Source: Raphanus sativus (lineage: Eukaryota > Streptophyta > Magnoliopsida > Brassicales > Brassicaceae). Taken from it: 64,000 nucleotides of DNA. Location: positions 18,809,407-18,873,406 of the forward strand of contig NC_079515.1 in NCBI RefSeq assembly GCF_000801105.2, written 5' to 3'. This document shows, piece by piece, positions 1 to 11,426 of the stretch (the first letter of the stretch is position 1; the number at the start of each line of letters is the position of its first letter). The notes under the pieces were generated by a model. That model saw only the letters and a list, made by a program, of their open reading frames with translations. It searched no databases and was not told the origin of the DNA. The position numbers were made by a program, and so were the translations under genes.

Positions 1-74
1 CATTAAGACATTTGATTTACATTTTATGTTGAAACACGTTTGTTACAAAAATAAATTTGTCAAAAGAAACATAC

Positions 75-105
75 CCGCCTTTTTAAAAGGCGGATCAAGA
101 TCTAG
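75..105 (+). mobile_element. Helitron 3' terminus
   Basis: A perfect hairpin (CCGCC, A/T loop, GGCGG, about 75-93) is followed by a short spacer and CTAG at 102-105, then T. Plant Helitrons end in exactly this way: hairpin, 10-12 bases, CTRR, insertion before T. The body of the element lies left of the window. Only the terminus is supported. Confidence 0.6.
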
Positions 106-3100
106 TCAATTCTATTAAAACACAGGTATGACCAAGTTGATATATGTTGTGTCCAGAAATAAAAATATGTAGGGGATATCTAAAAATATTATTGATTTAA
201 AAAAGATCCAGCAAAACAAATAAACGTCTATTTGTGTATTTAAAATACAAACCACATAACAGAAAAGGCTCTTACGATCCTGATTTTATGAAAATATAAA
301 ATATTAAATCCCTAGATTTTCTCACCATCACGTTCAAAACTGAATTATCATCTACTACTGTCGAACGGTTTCATTCTATATAACTTTCAATCAATAAATT
401 TTTTTTTAACACATCAACAACATTGTTTTTGTTTTTTGTTTTCCATGTTTCTATTCTTAAATTTACTTTTTGGGTTTGGAGTGTAGCAAAAGAAATCTAG
501 TCCATGTTTATTCCTTTCATCCAGATTAAATATTTTCTTCTTCTCAACTTGATAATTTTTTTCTCTCATGATTCATTTTGCAGATGCCAGTACATTAAAA
601 TAATTTTCGAAATACATATGACACAAGTACATACTTATATAAAAGTTGATTTATTTAATATAATTATATAAAATTATATATTCTATTAAATTCATATCAT
701 ACATATATGATTATACAAACACGCAAACATAAAAATTATATTTCTCAAAAAAAAAAACCAAAAAAATGCCTTGATATTAATTGAGTACAACTTAAAAATA
801 TAAGTTACAAATATAACTGCATAAACACAAAAGAGAAAATATAAATGCATCTAAAATAACTTGCCTGTTAAATCAAATATGTAACTCTTACCTAGAAAAG
901 GCCTCCCATCTAGTTCTTTCATACCCGTTAAGGAAGGTCGTTAGACGGCAACAGCAGCACCGGCTCCACGAAGTCTGGGCTACATATATGGTACCAAACA
1001 ACAAATATCAAACTCTTTTGAAAAGCAAGCACAATCTATTAATACTATAAGTAACAAACAATAAAGTATATTTTTGGAAGGAAATTTAAGATTAAGAACT
1101 ATTTAAATTGATCTTATTATGAAAGTATTATTTATAAAATATATATTTTTGAAGAGACCTTATGATATGGGATCTTACCATCCATACATGCATGGTGTTA
1201 CTCTAGACAGTGAAGATGACGTGTTTTAATTTAACGGGTTTTAGATAAACTATTCGATTAAAAAATATTTATTAATGTGATTTTACTTAAAATATATATA
1301 TGTTTAAACAGAATATATTAAAAATATTTTAAAATATTTTCAGAAAATTTCTTCGGTTTCAGTTCTGATTGGATTTGATATTGGTTGTGGGATATAAATT
1401 TTAAGAACCATTCGAGTATATACGTCTAGTCTAATAGAGCATGAGACTTTGATTTTCGAATTGATTCCAAGTCGGGTTTTTTGGGGAAAAAAATATTTTT
1501 GAATAATTATGTTAGGTAACTATTAAAAAAATATAATATGTTATAAACTTTATGAATAAAATGTAAAAATAAATTATGATATGCAATGGCACAAGAGTAT
1601 AGTTATGCAATTTGCCATATTTAATATAATTACCTAAAAATAATCAATATTATTAAAATAGCATCATGACCAATTGATTAACATTGTGTCCAACTATTAA
1701 TTTTTAGTTTTTCAAAAATAAATATAACTCCTTATTATCTGCATGACATCTAATCTATTAAAACTGAAGTACATTTAGTAATATCCCCTTAGTTTTGCAC
1801 AAAATTACAACTCAATGCCACTATCATCAAAACACAGTAGTTTTACTATTTAGCTTAAAAAAATCATGGCCTTTTAATCTCTAAGTTACTCATTCTTTTT
1901 TTTTATTGGGCTTACAAATTATCACATGGCCCAGTCAGATTTTAATAGATTTGTTTTGGTTAATTTACATTAAATCAATCTATCGATTGGATTTTTTTAA
2001 ACTAAACACGACAGAGCAATTAGTGAAAATTATAATCTAATCTATTAAAACATATATAGACAACTATATTAACATTTTTATTGCTTATTCATGCTCTAAA
2101 CAGAGAATTATATTCTTTATGCATATGCAGACAAACATTTTATTTCGAATTGGTTATGATGAACTTTTGGTTTTGTTTCGAATGGTTAATATTTTGGTTT
2201 GCAATATAAACCATTTATTATTCTTTGTCAATTTATTATTTATCGAATATGTGTGAATTGTACTCCTAAAATATCGTACTTGCTTAAATTATGCTAATAA
2301 TATCTAACCTAATTAAACTGTTTTCCTTCCAAAAAATAAAACATTCCAAAACAAGTCCTAAATTTACGATAATTTAAAAAAAAAAATCTACATCCTACCA
2401 ATTTTCCTAATTCTATGCAGTCATAATATACTACATAATTTTAATTAATGTACATTAATTACTTTTAAAGAGATTATCTTATTGCTACGCCCTCAAAATT
2501 TGTTTAGAGCATGTAAAATCAATTTACATTAAATTACTAATTACAAAGATTTTTCTAATTTTACGCGATCAGAATCTTAACTATTAATTGATCAAAAAAT
2601 AAATCAAGTAACTAACACAATCACGAAAAATCTTCTCATTTAAAAACTTGACCACCAAGTGCTTTACTCTACATATCGGATATTCTTTTTTCTTATTAGA
2701 TAATAAATATACATTAAATTATTTTAAGAGATTTCCCTTCGATTCTGCTTTTAAATTATAACTACCGATTTTTAATGTTGGGCTTTCATAAAATAATTTT
2801 CATAACTATTTTTTGTACATTTACATTAGTTTTTAATTTTCAATCATTCTGTAACTAAAAGTTTAAAATATACATTACATAACCAAGTTTTAATGAAACT
2901 GAATTAAAAACCACAATAATATTTTCATACTAAAAAAACTGGATATTTATATAACATCATATTTTATGATTAGACACTCAACAAACCGAAAAAATACACC
3001 AATATCAAAAATCAACAAATATGAAAATGTAAATCTAGTTTTGGTTTTAAATTAAGAAACAACAATTCCTACCATGAGAAGAGAGGAGCGAATGTGAAAT

Positions 3101-4850
3101 GTGATTAGGCAATTTAGTATCCATATATTGCTTCCAAAATCAATATTAAATTACACTAAAACTGTTTTTTTTTTGCCGACAGAAAAAAATAAAACTGTTT
3201 TTTTTGCATTTTGATAGTTTTTACATAAGCATAATAATAATAAAAATAATATATAATTTATTAAAATATTTAATATAAGATCATTAAATAGAATTTCCAA
3301 AAAATGTTAAACAAAAAATATATCGACCCTTTTAAACGGCGGGTCAGAATTTAACTTCCTGATTAAAATACAAACAGATTCTGATAATATAAGTAAAAAT
3401 AAAAAAATAATAACTAAAAGTTACGCAGTGGTTCAACTAATGGTTCAACTGATAACCGGATTTTGGGTTTTAACCAGTTTTGATGAGTTATACTTGATGA
3501 TTAAATAATTTTTTTTTGTCGACAGAAAAATAAAATAAAAATAAATAATGACTTTAAAAAAATCCAAACAGGATTACATACTGTATCACCAGATTTACTG
3601 GTTTAACAGCGAATCTGGATTGGGTTTCGAAACATTGGGTATAGGTTTATAGTTATGCAACATCATAAATTCAATACAATTGTCATACAATTGTCATAAT
3701 TTTTACTAATCATTTTTGTTTTAAAAATAATATACACAAATATGATTACAAAAAAAAAAATATATTACAAAAAACAAATATAAAAATTACAATTCTAAAA
3801 AAATCACAAACAAAAAAAGGCGGGTCAAAATTTAGTTTTGGTTCTTAAAGATTTAACATATCAACTTCAACCAAACGACCAATACAGTAACAATTTATTT
3901 TAAATAAATTCACTTGTTGATAAATGTTAAACAAATTAGAGTCTCAGAGAATTACTTTCTCTCTTTTTTTTATTTATCTTTTTATATTTAGAGGATTTTC
4001 TTCTTATAAAAAGAAATTCTCCTCTCTCGTTATCGATAAAACAATAGTTGTCAACATTTTATAACATGCTATAGTATGAATATTATGTGATGTCTTTATA
4101 AAAAGTCTAAATTTATTTCTTCTAATATTTACTTGTTCTCAAAATTGTACTTTATCACCAAATTAAAATTTTATATTATATTATAAAAAAACAAATTCTC
4201 CCACTCAAACCAAGAAGCACATTTATTTTGTATTTCACAACTGAATTTCTAGGATCTTTGGACCTAATCTTTGTCATTCCTCTCATTCATATCTCGAAGG
4301 GTACTATTCATATTTCGAAGGGTAATTTGAAAGATATGTTGCAAACATTTAAGGAATAAAATTTTCAAAAAGGCTAAAAACTGAATTATATTAAATACTC
4401 TTAATTGCAATTGCAAAATAATGACTTTTGATTGGTTGCAAATAATATTAGAAAAATGTACATAATTTTTTTGTAATTATTTAGAAATTTCAAGTATATT
4501 CATAAACAGTCATCTGCTTTAATAATATAGATTTTTTTAAGTAGATAAAGTTTAAGATTCTAAATTAATTGATCAGATACGACGAGCCATCCAGCAAAAA
4601 CTAGTTATTGGCTTTTGAATGGCTTATGTAAAGCTGTTACGACATTTGTGTGATGTGTTATTTTTACGTCACATATATTTTGATACATTGGTTTTTTTTT
4701 TCACCATTTTGACACATTGTAATTTATTTATTTTGTTGTAGATATATGTCTTCCCCTATTTATATAATATTCCATTCACAAATATTCATACTATCGCATG
4801 TTTTCTAAATTTTATTTGCTCATACAAAACAAGGTGGGAGCAAAAGGTCT
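106..4850. other. Gene-free AT-rich DNA with Helitron termini
   Basis: I see no supportable gene here. Sequence beginning TCTATTAAAA, the usual Brassicaceae Helitron 5' start, occurs at 111, 1754 and 2041. Hairpins resembling Helitron 3' ends, with a GGCGGGTC arm, occur near 3325-3355 and 3815-3835, the latter ending TTAGT instead of CTAGT. The stretch therefore looks like stacked, decayed Helitrons. I could not pair the ends confidently. Confidence 0.45.
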
Positions 4851-5037
4851 ATCACATATAAATACTGCGCAGCTTGCTAGGATAATACAATCTCAATATT
4901 CGGATTATAAAATCGTTCGCTTCATCCGTCAATTTAAATTTCTTCCTCAACCTCGAGTGGATCATCACTAACGAGAAATTTATGAGAGAACTGTGTGAGT
5001 TTGCGATGAATACACGCAACGAAGATGTAAAACCTAA

Positions 5038-5854
5038 GAGCATCATTAACCCAAAACTCCAAATAGGGGTGCTTATTTCTTTTTTAATAATTTTAAGTTG
5101 TAAAAGTGCTTTAAGATGCAACGCTAAGCACTCCGAACATTTTCGTGCTCCAATGGGAGATTCTTCTTTTGAGGTTCTTAAAAAAAAATTCAAAATATTT
5201 TTTTTTTGAAAGATGCAATTTATTTATTAAATAAAACATGAAAAGAAATATTTAAAGATAGATTCTAAAATAAAAACATAGATTTTTCTTTTTTTTATCT
5301 TTGGGTGTCATTTTCGTTATTTTTTAAAAAATGATGTCAGTTAGATCATTTTCATATTTGGATATCATTTTGGTCATAAAAACAGTGTTTCAAAAAATAA
5401 AAATAAAAGAACAAAAACAAAAGAAAGTTTTTTTCTTTTTCATCTTTGTCATTTTGGTCATTTTCAAAAGATAATTGGTGTTAGCTAAGCCATTTTCATA
5501 TTTGGGTGTCGTTTTGATTATAAAAACAGTGTTTGAGAAAAAAAAGAACATAAAAAGTTTTTTTTCTATCTTCGTGTGTCATTTTGGTCATTTTTTTAAA
5601 AAGTAGATGATAGTTAGCTTATTTTCATATTTGTATATCATAAAAAATGTTTGAGAAAAAAGAGTGTTTGAAAAAAAAGTGTTTAAAAAAAAAATTGTCT
5701 AATGGCAACGCCACGTGTATCTAAACACCTGCGTTTGTGGTGCTTATTTAAGCACTGATGCTTCCTCTTTCTTCCTCTTTTCCATATTTTTTTTTTTTTT
5801 TTTTTTGAAAAAATTGTTAAGCACCCGGGGTAAGCACCCTGGTTAATGGTGCTC
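5038..5854. mobile_element. PIF/Harbinger-type MITE (Tourist-like), copy 1
   Basis: The element starts GAGCATCATTAACCC and ends GGTTAATGGTGCTC, an imperfect terminal inverted repeat. It is flanked by TAA at 5035-5037 and 5855-5857, the 3-bp target duplication typical of PIF/Harbinger elements. The 817-bp body is AT-rich and non-coding. It holds about three degenerate copies of a 110-140 bp unit built around 'tcattttggtca' and 'aaaacagtgttt' (roughly 5290-5690). The right TAA is shared with the next MITE. Confidence 0.6.
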
Positions 5855-5857
5855 TAA

Positions 5858-6101
5858 GAGCACAATTAATGCAGAAGCTTAAAGGGAGAAGCTTAAGAAA
5901 AAACTAATATAATAGTGGTGGGGTCCACAAAAAAATTAAGCATCAATGCCATTTGCAGCTTGTTTAAGCACCGGCTGTTGATCTGTGTGCGAGCTCATTG
6001 GTCTATTTATTAAATTTTTTTTTTAGTCAGAAAAAAAAAATGAAAAATAAAAATAAAAAAATTTAAGCACCCCATAATGAGGTGCTTGGTTAATGGTGCT
6101 C
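5858..6101. mobile_element. PIF/Harbinger-type MITE, copy 2
   Basis: This 244-bp element starts GAGCACAATTAATGC and ends GGTTAATGGTGCTC. It has TAA on both sides (5855-5857 and 6102-6104). Its termini match those of the element immediately to the left, so the two belong to one family. No coding capacity. Confidence 0.6.
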
Positions 6102-6137
6102 TAACAATGAAGTTAATTTTCAAGATTTTTATCATTA

Positions 6138-6413
6138 TGGATGTGACTGTATGGTATCATTAGAGTAAAATAAAGTAGGTGAAAAAAAAATTTAGCCTAT
6201 TTACTCTGATTTGTCCCAATCAAGTGGAAAACAATTTCAGCTCATTTACTCTAAAAAGGTGAAAAATGTAATGAAACTAGAGTAAAATATTCCTCCAACT
6301 TTTATGAGATGAAAAGATTTACTCCAACTTTATTACTTTTCATTCCTCCCATTTCCACTTTATTTTTTTTCACCATTTTACTCCACTACTTAATCAATCA
6401 CACTCTATGTGTA
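6138..6413. mobile_element. Possible MITE with imperfect inverted repeats
   Basis: 'tagagtaaaataaagtaggt' at about 6151 is an imperfect inverse of the 'accattttactccacta' stretch near 6380-6396, and the similarity continues outward (gtgactg.. / ..caatcacac). The interior repeats 'actctaa/ttactcc' motifs. I found no clear target duplication, so the superfamily is open. Confidence 0.35.
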
Positions 6414-7160
6414 ACAAAAAACTGTTGATGATTTAGACCCAAAAAAGCTGTTGACGATGATAATATAATACTCCCAGAATTCCGGAAATATGAAATATCT
6501 ATGTTTTAGTAAAAAACTTGTTCAAAATATATATTTGTTATATTAAAAAAGAGAAGTTACAACTTCTTTTCATGTGTGATTTTTTTAAATGGACTTTCCC
6601 TAAAAAATCATATTTCATTTATTTCTAGTTAACATTACGGAATCATTAAAATATCACATCTTAAATAATTGACATATATAACAACTTCACCTATAAAACT
6701 ATCTTATTTTCTAATAATAAAAATCTGTTGACAAAAAAATCTAACAAAATCTTATCAAAAATAAACATTTTTGTAAAATGAAGCATTGACTAATTTCGTG
6801 ATTAGTAGTCTAATACTATTATAAATTAATGTTAGTTAAGATTTTATCATGAAATAAAAATAAAATTTGTATTCTATTTTCTTAAAATTTCTAACTATAG
6901 TCTATCTTATCTATTAAAGTAAAAGTAATGAATTCTATCATATTTTATTTTATAATTTGGACCTTTTTTAAAATTTTATTAAATGTACTTTATTAAGATT
7001 AATAATATATATAGAATCTTTGAACTACGTTAATCACAATATATTAGAAAAACGTGTTAACATTAAAAAAACTATATAATACATAGATATAAATTAACAT
7101 GTATTTCATTAAGGGGAGTGTATTGAACCAAGAGTTTTAGAAGATTGTGAGATTTGATTA

Positions 7161-7315
7161 AAATCCTCTGTTATTCAAGTAGTGATTTACATTTTCTTTT
7201 TCAAATCCCCTGTTATTTAATATGGAGTTTGTGCAAACTGTTTAAACATCACTTGAAATCCCCTGTTATTCAATTAACAATTTATAAGAACTATATCAAA
7301 TCCAGTGTTATTCAA
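7161..7315. repeat. Four degenerate copies of an 18-mer
   Basis: The motif aaatcccctgttattcaa, with small changes, occurs at 7161, 7203, 7256 and 7298, spaced 42-53 bp. It lies in a stretch starting 'ggggagtgtattgaacc' (about 7113) that looks like an old MITE, but its ends are not clear. Confidence 0.4.
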
Positions 7316-7634
7316 TGATAGGTAGTATTTGGGAAAAAGAATTTGTAAAGAAGATTTGAGAGTACTTTACGTCAGTTTTTTGTTAAAAGCAACACCTATA
7401 GAATAACATCTATATAGATGTTATTTGAGAATAGAGAACTGAAATAAATAAATAAACATTGCCTTGCCGTAAAAAAACCTCCGACTCTTGCTGTAACAGG
7501 TTTCTCTAACCTAAAACTCTGTGAAACTAAAACTCTGTGAAACCTGAACCTGTGGTTTCATCACTTACGCCTAAGATTGATTCAACTGAAGTAAAGCCAT
7601 CGTGGAAAACGGGGCGGAGAGAGTGAGGGCGAGT

Positions 7635-8002
7635 TCATGGATCTCGGTAGCAGTTGCTTCTTTTAACTCTAGCTTTGTCCCCTCTTATCTCCAGAACCTG
7701 AAGAAACAACACCAGAGCCAATCATCATCTCTAAGAATAGATTGTATAAAGACATGAAAACAACTAATCAAGAACAAAGATTGTCAAATACCTCTGGTCT
7801 AGAGTAAATAACACCACCGGACATTCCCACATCAACTCTCCATATGCCGCAACCGTATTCACTAACAAGGAGAAAATAAATATTTCATTACACCTTTTCT
7901 ACAGAATCTTGTGTTTAAGATATTTGTCAATGAGTTTAAAAAAAGGAACCAGTTGACGCCTGATAACTGAGGACTATGTCCTACCACAATCGCCTTGGCA
8001 TC
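7635..8002 (-). pseudogene. SLP1-like Ser/Thr phosphatase pseudogene, 3' part
   Basis: Three minus-strand exon pieces carry the C-terminal half of a Shewanella-like PPP-family phosphatase (closest in my memory to plastid SLP1, AT1G07010). 8002-7950 encodes DAKAIVVGHSPQLSGVN. 7861-7792 encodes EYGCGIWRVDVGMSGG and SRPE. 7697-7635 encodes VLEIRGDKARVKRSN. GT-AG introns lie between them (7949-7862 and 7791-7698), so this is a genomic remnant and not a retrocopy. The VGHxPQ and RVDVGMSxG motifs belong to the catalytic core. The last exon stops early: the family's HEL-like continuation is present in another frame just past the stop at 7635, which indicates a small indel. The gene is cut at 8002 by the Athila insertion and continues at 21492. 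Confidence 0.8.
7998..8002. repeat. Target-site duplication, left (GCATC)
   Basis: The five bases gcatc directly before the 5' LTR are repeated directly after the 3' LTR at 21492-21496. This is the size expected for Ty3/gypsy integration and shows that both element ends are original. Confidence 0.95.
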
Positions 8003-9454
8003 TGATATCTTGTGTTTTTAATAGATTTTATCATTCATTTATCATGCATTTTGATCATCTAGGATAGCATTTAGACTTGTTTAGTTTGCATTGCATTGCA
8101 TTTGTTCTTATCAGGTGATGGAGATGCCAAATGGTGACTTTGGAGCAATTGGAGGTGGATTGGAGGCAAGATTGGTGTTTTTCGAGTTCATGGTGTGATG
8201 ACCAAGTGTCCCAGCGGCTTCATGTGACAGGCAGCGGCATTTTGACCTCGCAGGAAGCCGATGCACATCACCGAGCGGCTTAGCGTCACCCAGCGGCCTG
8301 GCGTCCTGACGAGAAGCCGGTGCAGAAGTTCTGCTGAAAATTCTAAGTGTTGGTGCGGCCTTTGGTGCAGTGGCTTCACCAAACCGCTGGAGAAAAAAAA
8401 ACACCTCCCTGCCCAACTTCGACTTCTTGCAGCGGCTTGGTGAACGTGACGAGAAGCCGGTGTGCATATCCCAGCGGGTTTTTGCACCCCTCAACGGCTT
8501 TTTGTCAGCGCCAAAAGGCAGTTGCGACCATTTTCATAGTTAGCATTTGAGAGTTGACCAGACTTGTTTTTACTCTTTTATCCTTATGTTTCTAGCTACT
8601 ATAAATACTTTGTAGACCTAATCTTTGGAATCATCTTAATTTCTCCTAAGAAACACAAACCCTTTTGGTGAAAGCTCTTTCCTTTAATCAAATCATCATC
8701 TTGTTCTTGTGTTTTTGAGTGATTTTAAGTTCCTTCCTTCTTTTCTTTACATGATTAAGCTTAAATCTCTCATGAGTTTAAGAGGAATCATGGTGATTAG
8801 TGAGTAGTCCACTTTTGGATTCATGGGTTAGGGAGACTAAGGGTGATTAAGCTAGATCTAAGGTGTTTAGGTATAGATCTTTCTATTCCCTTGCTTGTAG
8901 AGTGTTCTTAATGCATCTTTTGAGTTGGCCTCTCAAAAGTTGAGCTTTAGACATTTCCCACCCACAAGGTGTTTGATGAAATGTCTGAGCCAACTCTCCT
9001 AAGCTTTTAACACACTTTGCCAAAGAGATTTGTTGGTAAAGGTGTTAAGATGGCTAGTAGACTTGATTTTAATGATTGCTTTTATGACATTCAACCAAAG
9101 AGATTTGATGCTTGAGTCATCTTAGCAAATGAGCATCCATCTAGAGATAGAGTTTGTTTAGGATTGTGTCTAGGCCTAAGGTTAATAGATTGATTGAAAG
9201 CTGCCACCTTTAGTTCAAAACTTGATCACCCAAAGTCTAATCCCTTGTCCCATGAGTTCTCCCATCTCATAATCAAAGAAAGGTTATTGTTTATTGCATT
9301 TCAGTATTGCTCTAGTTTAAAACTCGTTTCACTTTTGGTTTGCACTTAGATTAAGCATGGATTTGTATTCTCAGTGCATTGAAATCACCTAGGATTGGTT
9401 CGACATCTCATATACTACTGCATTTGATAGGGACCTTGAAAAGTTCTGTTATCA
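8003..9454 (+). repeat. 5' LTR of the Athila element
   Basis: 1452 bp, starting TGATATC and ending TTATCA. A GC-rich block (about 8190-8530) is full of AGCGGC/GCCGCT motifs and stands out from the AT-rich surroundings. A TATA box lies downstream of it at 8600. The right half is AT-rich leader. Short open frames in the GC-rich block are fortuitous. Confidence 0.95.
8600..8607 (+). promoter_or_regulatory. TATA box in 5' LTR
   Basis: TATAAATA lies 597 bp into the LTR, after the GC-rich U3 block. Transcription would start around 8630. The same motif is present in the 3' LTR at 20637-20644. Confidence 0.6.
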
Positions 9455-9456
9455 AA

Positions 9457-9470
9457 TTGGCGCTGTTGCC
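9457..9470 (+). other. Primer binding site (tRNA-Asp type)
   Basis: ttggcgctgttgcc begins two bases after the 5' LTR. Athila elements use a site close to TGGCGCCGTTGCC, complementary to the 3' end of tRNA-Asp. This copy differs by one base (CT for CC). Confidence 0.75.
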
Positions 9471-9585
9471 AAGTTCTATTGTGATTTTGACATTGGGATT
9501 TAGTCATTTCCTTGAGACTAAGTCATTTTTATTGTTATTGTGATATTGTCTCTGCTTTTTCCTCTTTCTTTTTCATTTCAGGTGT

Positions 9586-11103
9586 ATGAACTTGAGAAGT
9601 AGAGGGACTACAAACCTCACTCCTCTAGTACCAGACATCCGGGCTTTGGAAAGAGAGAATACAAGAAGAAGGAGAGAAGAGGAGCAACAGGCTCATTTCA
9701 TTAGATTGGATTTTGATATGGCTCACCATCAGAACCAGAATCAAGATGGAGAGATCCCTTTGGGAGCTGCCCAAGAGGGAAATGGTCAAGGAGCTGCCAA
9801 CCTTCGACCACAACACCCACAGCGCCAAGCTCGCGCCATTGGAACCTATGATCGCCCTCACATTCATGGTCATAGGTTGGGAATCAGAGCAACACCTGTG
9901 GAGAACAACAACTTCGAGATCAAGTCAGGGCTACTCAACACCATTGAGCACAACAAGTTTCATGGCCTGGCAGCTGAAGATCCTATTGATCACTTGTACA
10001 AGTTTGATCAGTATTGTAGTTTGTCCAAGACAAATGGTGTCTCTGAAGATGCATTCAAGCTGAAGTTGTTTCCCTTCTCTTTGGGAGACAAGGCACATCA
10101 GTGGGAGAGATCTGTCCCAAGTGATACTATCACCACTTGGGAGGGATGTAAGGAAGCCTTCTTGGAGAAATTCTTCTCTACCTCAAGGACAGCTAAGATA
10201 AGGAATGAGATCTCTGGTTTCCAGCAGAAGAATCTAGAGAGCTTCAATGAGGCATGGGAGAGATTCAAGGACTACCAAGCTCAGTGTCCTCATCATGGTT
10301 TCAGCAAGGAGAGCTTGCTTAGCACTTTCTACAGAGGAGTTCTCCCATCTTGCAGAAACAGACTTGACACTGCTAGTAATGGTTTCTTCTTGGGCAGAAC
10401 TGAACAGGATGCAGAGGAGCTGGTGGAGAACATGGCAAAAAGTGATTCAGTCTACAATGAGGAGTATGATAGAGCCAACAGAGGGGATTACCAGCAGACA
10501 AGGAAAGATATCAAGTCTTTGCAAGACAAGTTGGACTTGATTCTTTCAAACCAATCCAAGAAGGAGCAGGTTAGCTTTGTTGGTGATCCTAGTCAAGAGG
10601 TTCCTCCTAAGGTGAATGAAGTTGATGGTTTGGAAGGGCAAGAGGAGTTATGCTTCATCAACAATAATGGTACTTGGTACAGAAAGGAGCCCAACTTTCA
10701 GTACAACAACTACCAGCAAAGACCTTATTCCAACAACCAACAAGGTGGTTACCAGCCTAGGAACAACCAACAAGGAAGCCATCAACCTCAGCAAAACCCT
10801 CCTCCTGGTTTCTCCAATAAAGGAAACCAGTCTACTCAAGCCCAAGGAAGTTCTTCTCAACCTAAGGCTCAAGACACAAGTGTGGAATCAATGTTCAAGC
10901 AACTACTTGAAGCTCAATCAAGAAATGAGAAGCAAATTGGTTATGAGTTGAAGAACATCAACTCAAAGATTGATGGGAGCTACAATGAGCTCAACAACAA
11001 GTTCAGAGCTTTGGAGAATCAGTTTGCCTCTATGAGTTCTAACTCCAATCGCCAACAAGGAACTCTTCCCGGAAAGCCTGAGCAAAACCAAAGGAGACAA
11101 TGA
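9586..11103 (+). CDS. gag: Athila gag polyprotein
   Basis: This 505-aa capsid-type protein would package the element's RNA. It begins at the first ATG after a long leader; a TTTCAG|GT acceptor-like sequence ends just before it. Residues about 105-270 form the conserved retrotransposon gag domain (EDPIDHLYKFDQYC, AHQWERS, TTWEGCKEAFLEKFF, SGFQQKNLESFNEAWERFK), as in PF03732. The C-terminal third is Q/N-rich low complexity followed by a coiled-coil-like stretch; I see no CCHC knuckle. The frame closes at a TGA that overlaps an ATG in another frame. In related elements gag reads straight on into ITLRSGKEL, which follows here in the next frame, so the stop probably results from one lost base near 11088. 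Confidence 0.9.
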   Translation: MNLRSRGTTNLTPLVPDIRALERENTRRRREEEQQAHFIRLDFDMAHHQNQNQDGEIPLGAAQEGNGQGAANLRPQHPQRQARAIGTYDRPHIHGHRLGIRATPVENNNFEIKSGLLNTIEHNKFHGLAAEDPIDHLYKFDQYCSLSKTNGVSEDAFKLKLFPFSLGDKAHQWERSVPSDTITTWEGCKEAFLEKFFSTSRTAKIRNEISGFQQKNLESFNEAWERFKDYQAQCPHHGFSKESLLSTFYRGVLPSCRNRLDTASNGFFLGRTEQDAEELVENMAKSDSVYNEEYDRANRGDYQQTRKDIKSLQDKLDLILSNQSKKEQVSFVGDPSQEVPPKVNEVDGLEGQEELCFINNNGTWYRKEPNFQYNNYQQRPYSNNQQGGYQPRNNQQGSHQPQQNPPPGFSNKGNQSTQAQGSSSQPKAQDTSVESMFKQLLEAQSRNEKQIGYELKNINSKIDGSYNELNNKFRALENQFASMSSNSNRQQGTLPGKPEQNQRRQ

Positions 11104-11426
11104 AAGCAATCACTCTAAGGAGTGGCAAAGAGTTGCCTTCAAGAGTTCTCACCAAGGATGATGAGAAACAAGGTGGGGAGGTGGCCATCAACATAGATGA
11201 TGATGTGGTGATTGTAGATGAGAAGACCAATGATGAGATCTTGGAGAAGATAGTAGAAGCTAAGGGTAAAGGGAAGATTGGAGAAGAGAAGAAAACAGTG
11301 AAACACGGTGATCATCAAAAGAATCTTCTTTTATCCCTCCTCCTTATGAACCCAAGCTCCCATTTCCTGGAAGATTCAAGAGGCAACTGTTGGAGAAGTA
11401 CAAGACACTCTTTGAGAAACAAATGA
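11100..11426 (+). pseudogene. gag-protease linker, frame-shifted segment
   Basis: The frame opening at 11100 carries KAITLRSGKEL, a signature that normally joins gag and protease in Athila polyproteins. It stays plausible to about 11325. From there the expected PPPYEPKLPFPGRFKRQLLEK-type continuation is found one frame over, while this frame runs on as nonsense to 11426. The changes at about 11088 and 11325 are each a net loss of one base at or near a short homopolymer (CCAAAGG; TTCTTTTATCCC). Translated continuously, this segment would form part of one gag-pol protein. Confidence 0.75.

Noticed and set aside
4852..5209. Overlapping frames of 113 and 75 codons on opposite strands
   Set aside because: Both cross the left boundary of the Harbinger-type MITE at 5038 and have no recognisable motif.
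8111..8550. Several overlapping open frames on both strands in the 5' LTR (and again at 20148-20587 in the 3' LTR)
   Set aside because: They arise from the GC-rich U3 block with few stops. No protein motif, no shared codon bias, and substitutions between the LTRs fall without regard to frame.
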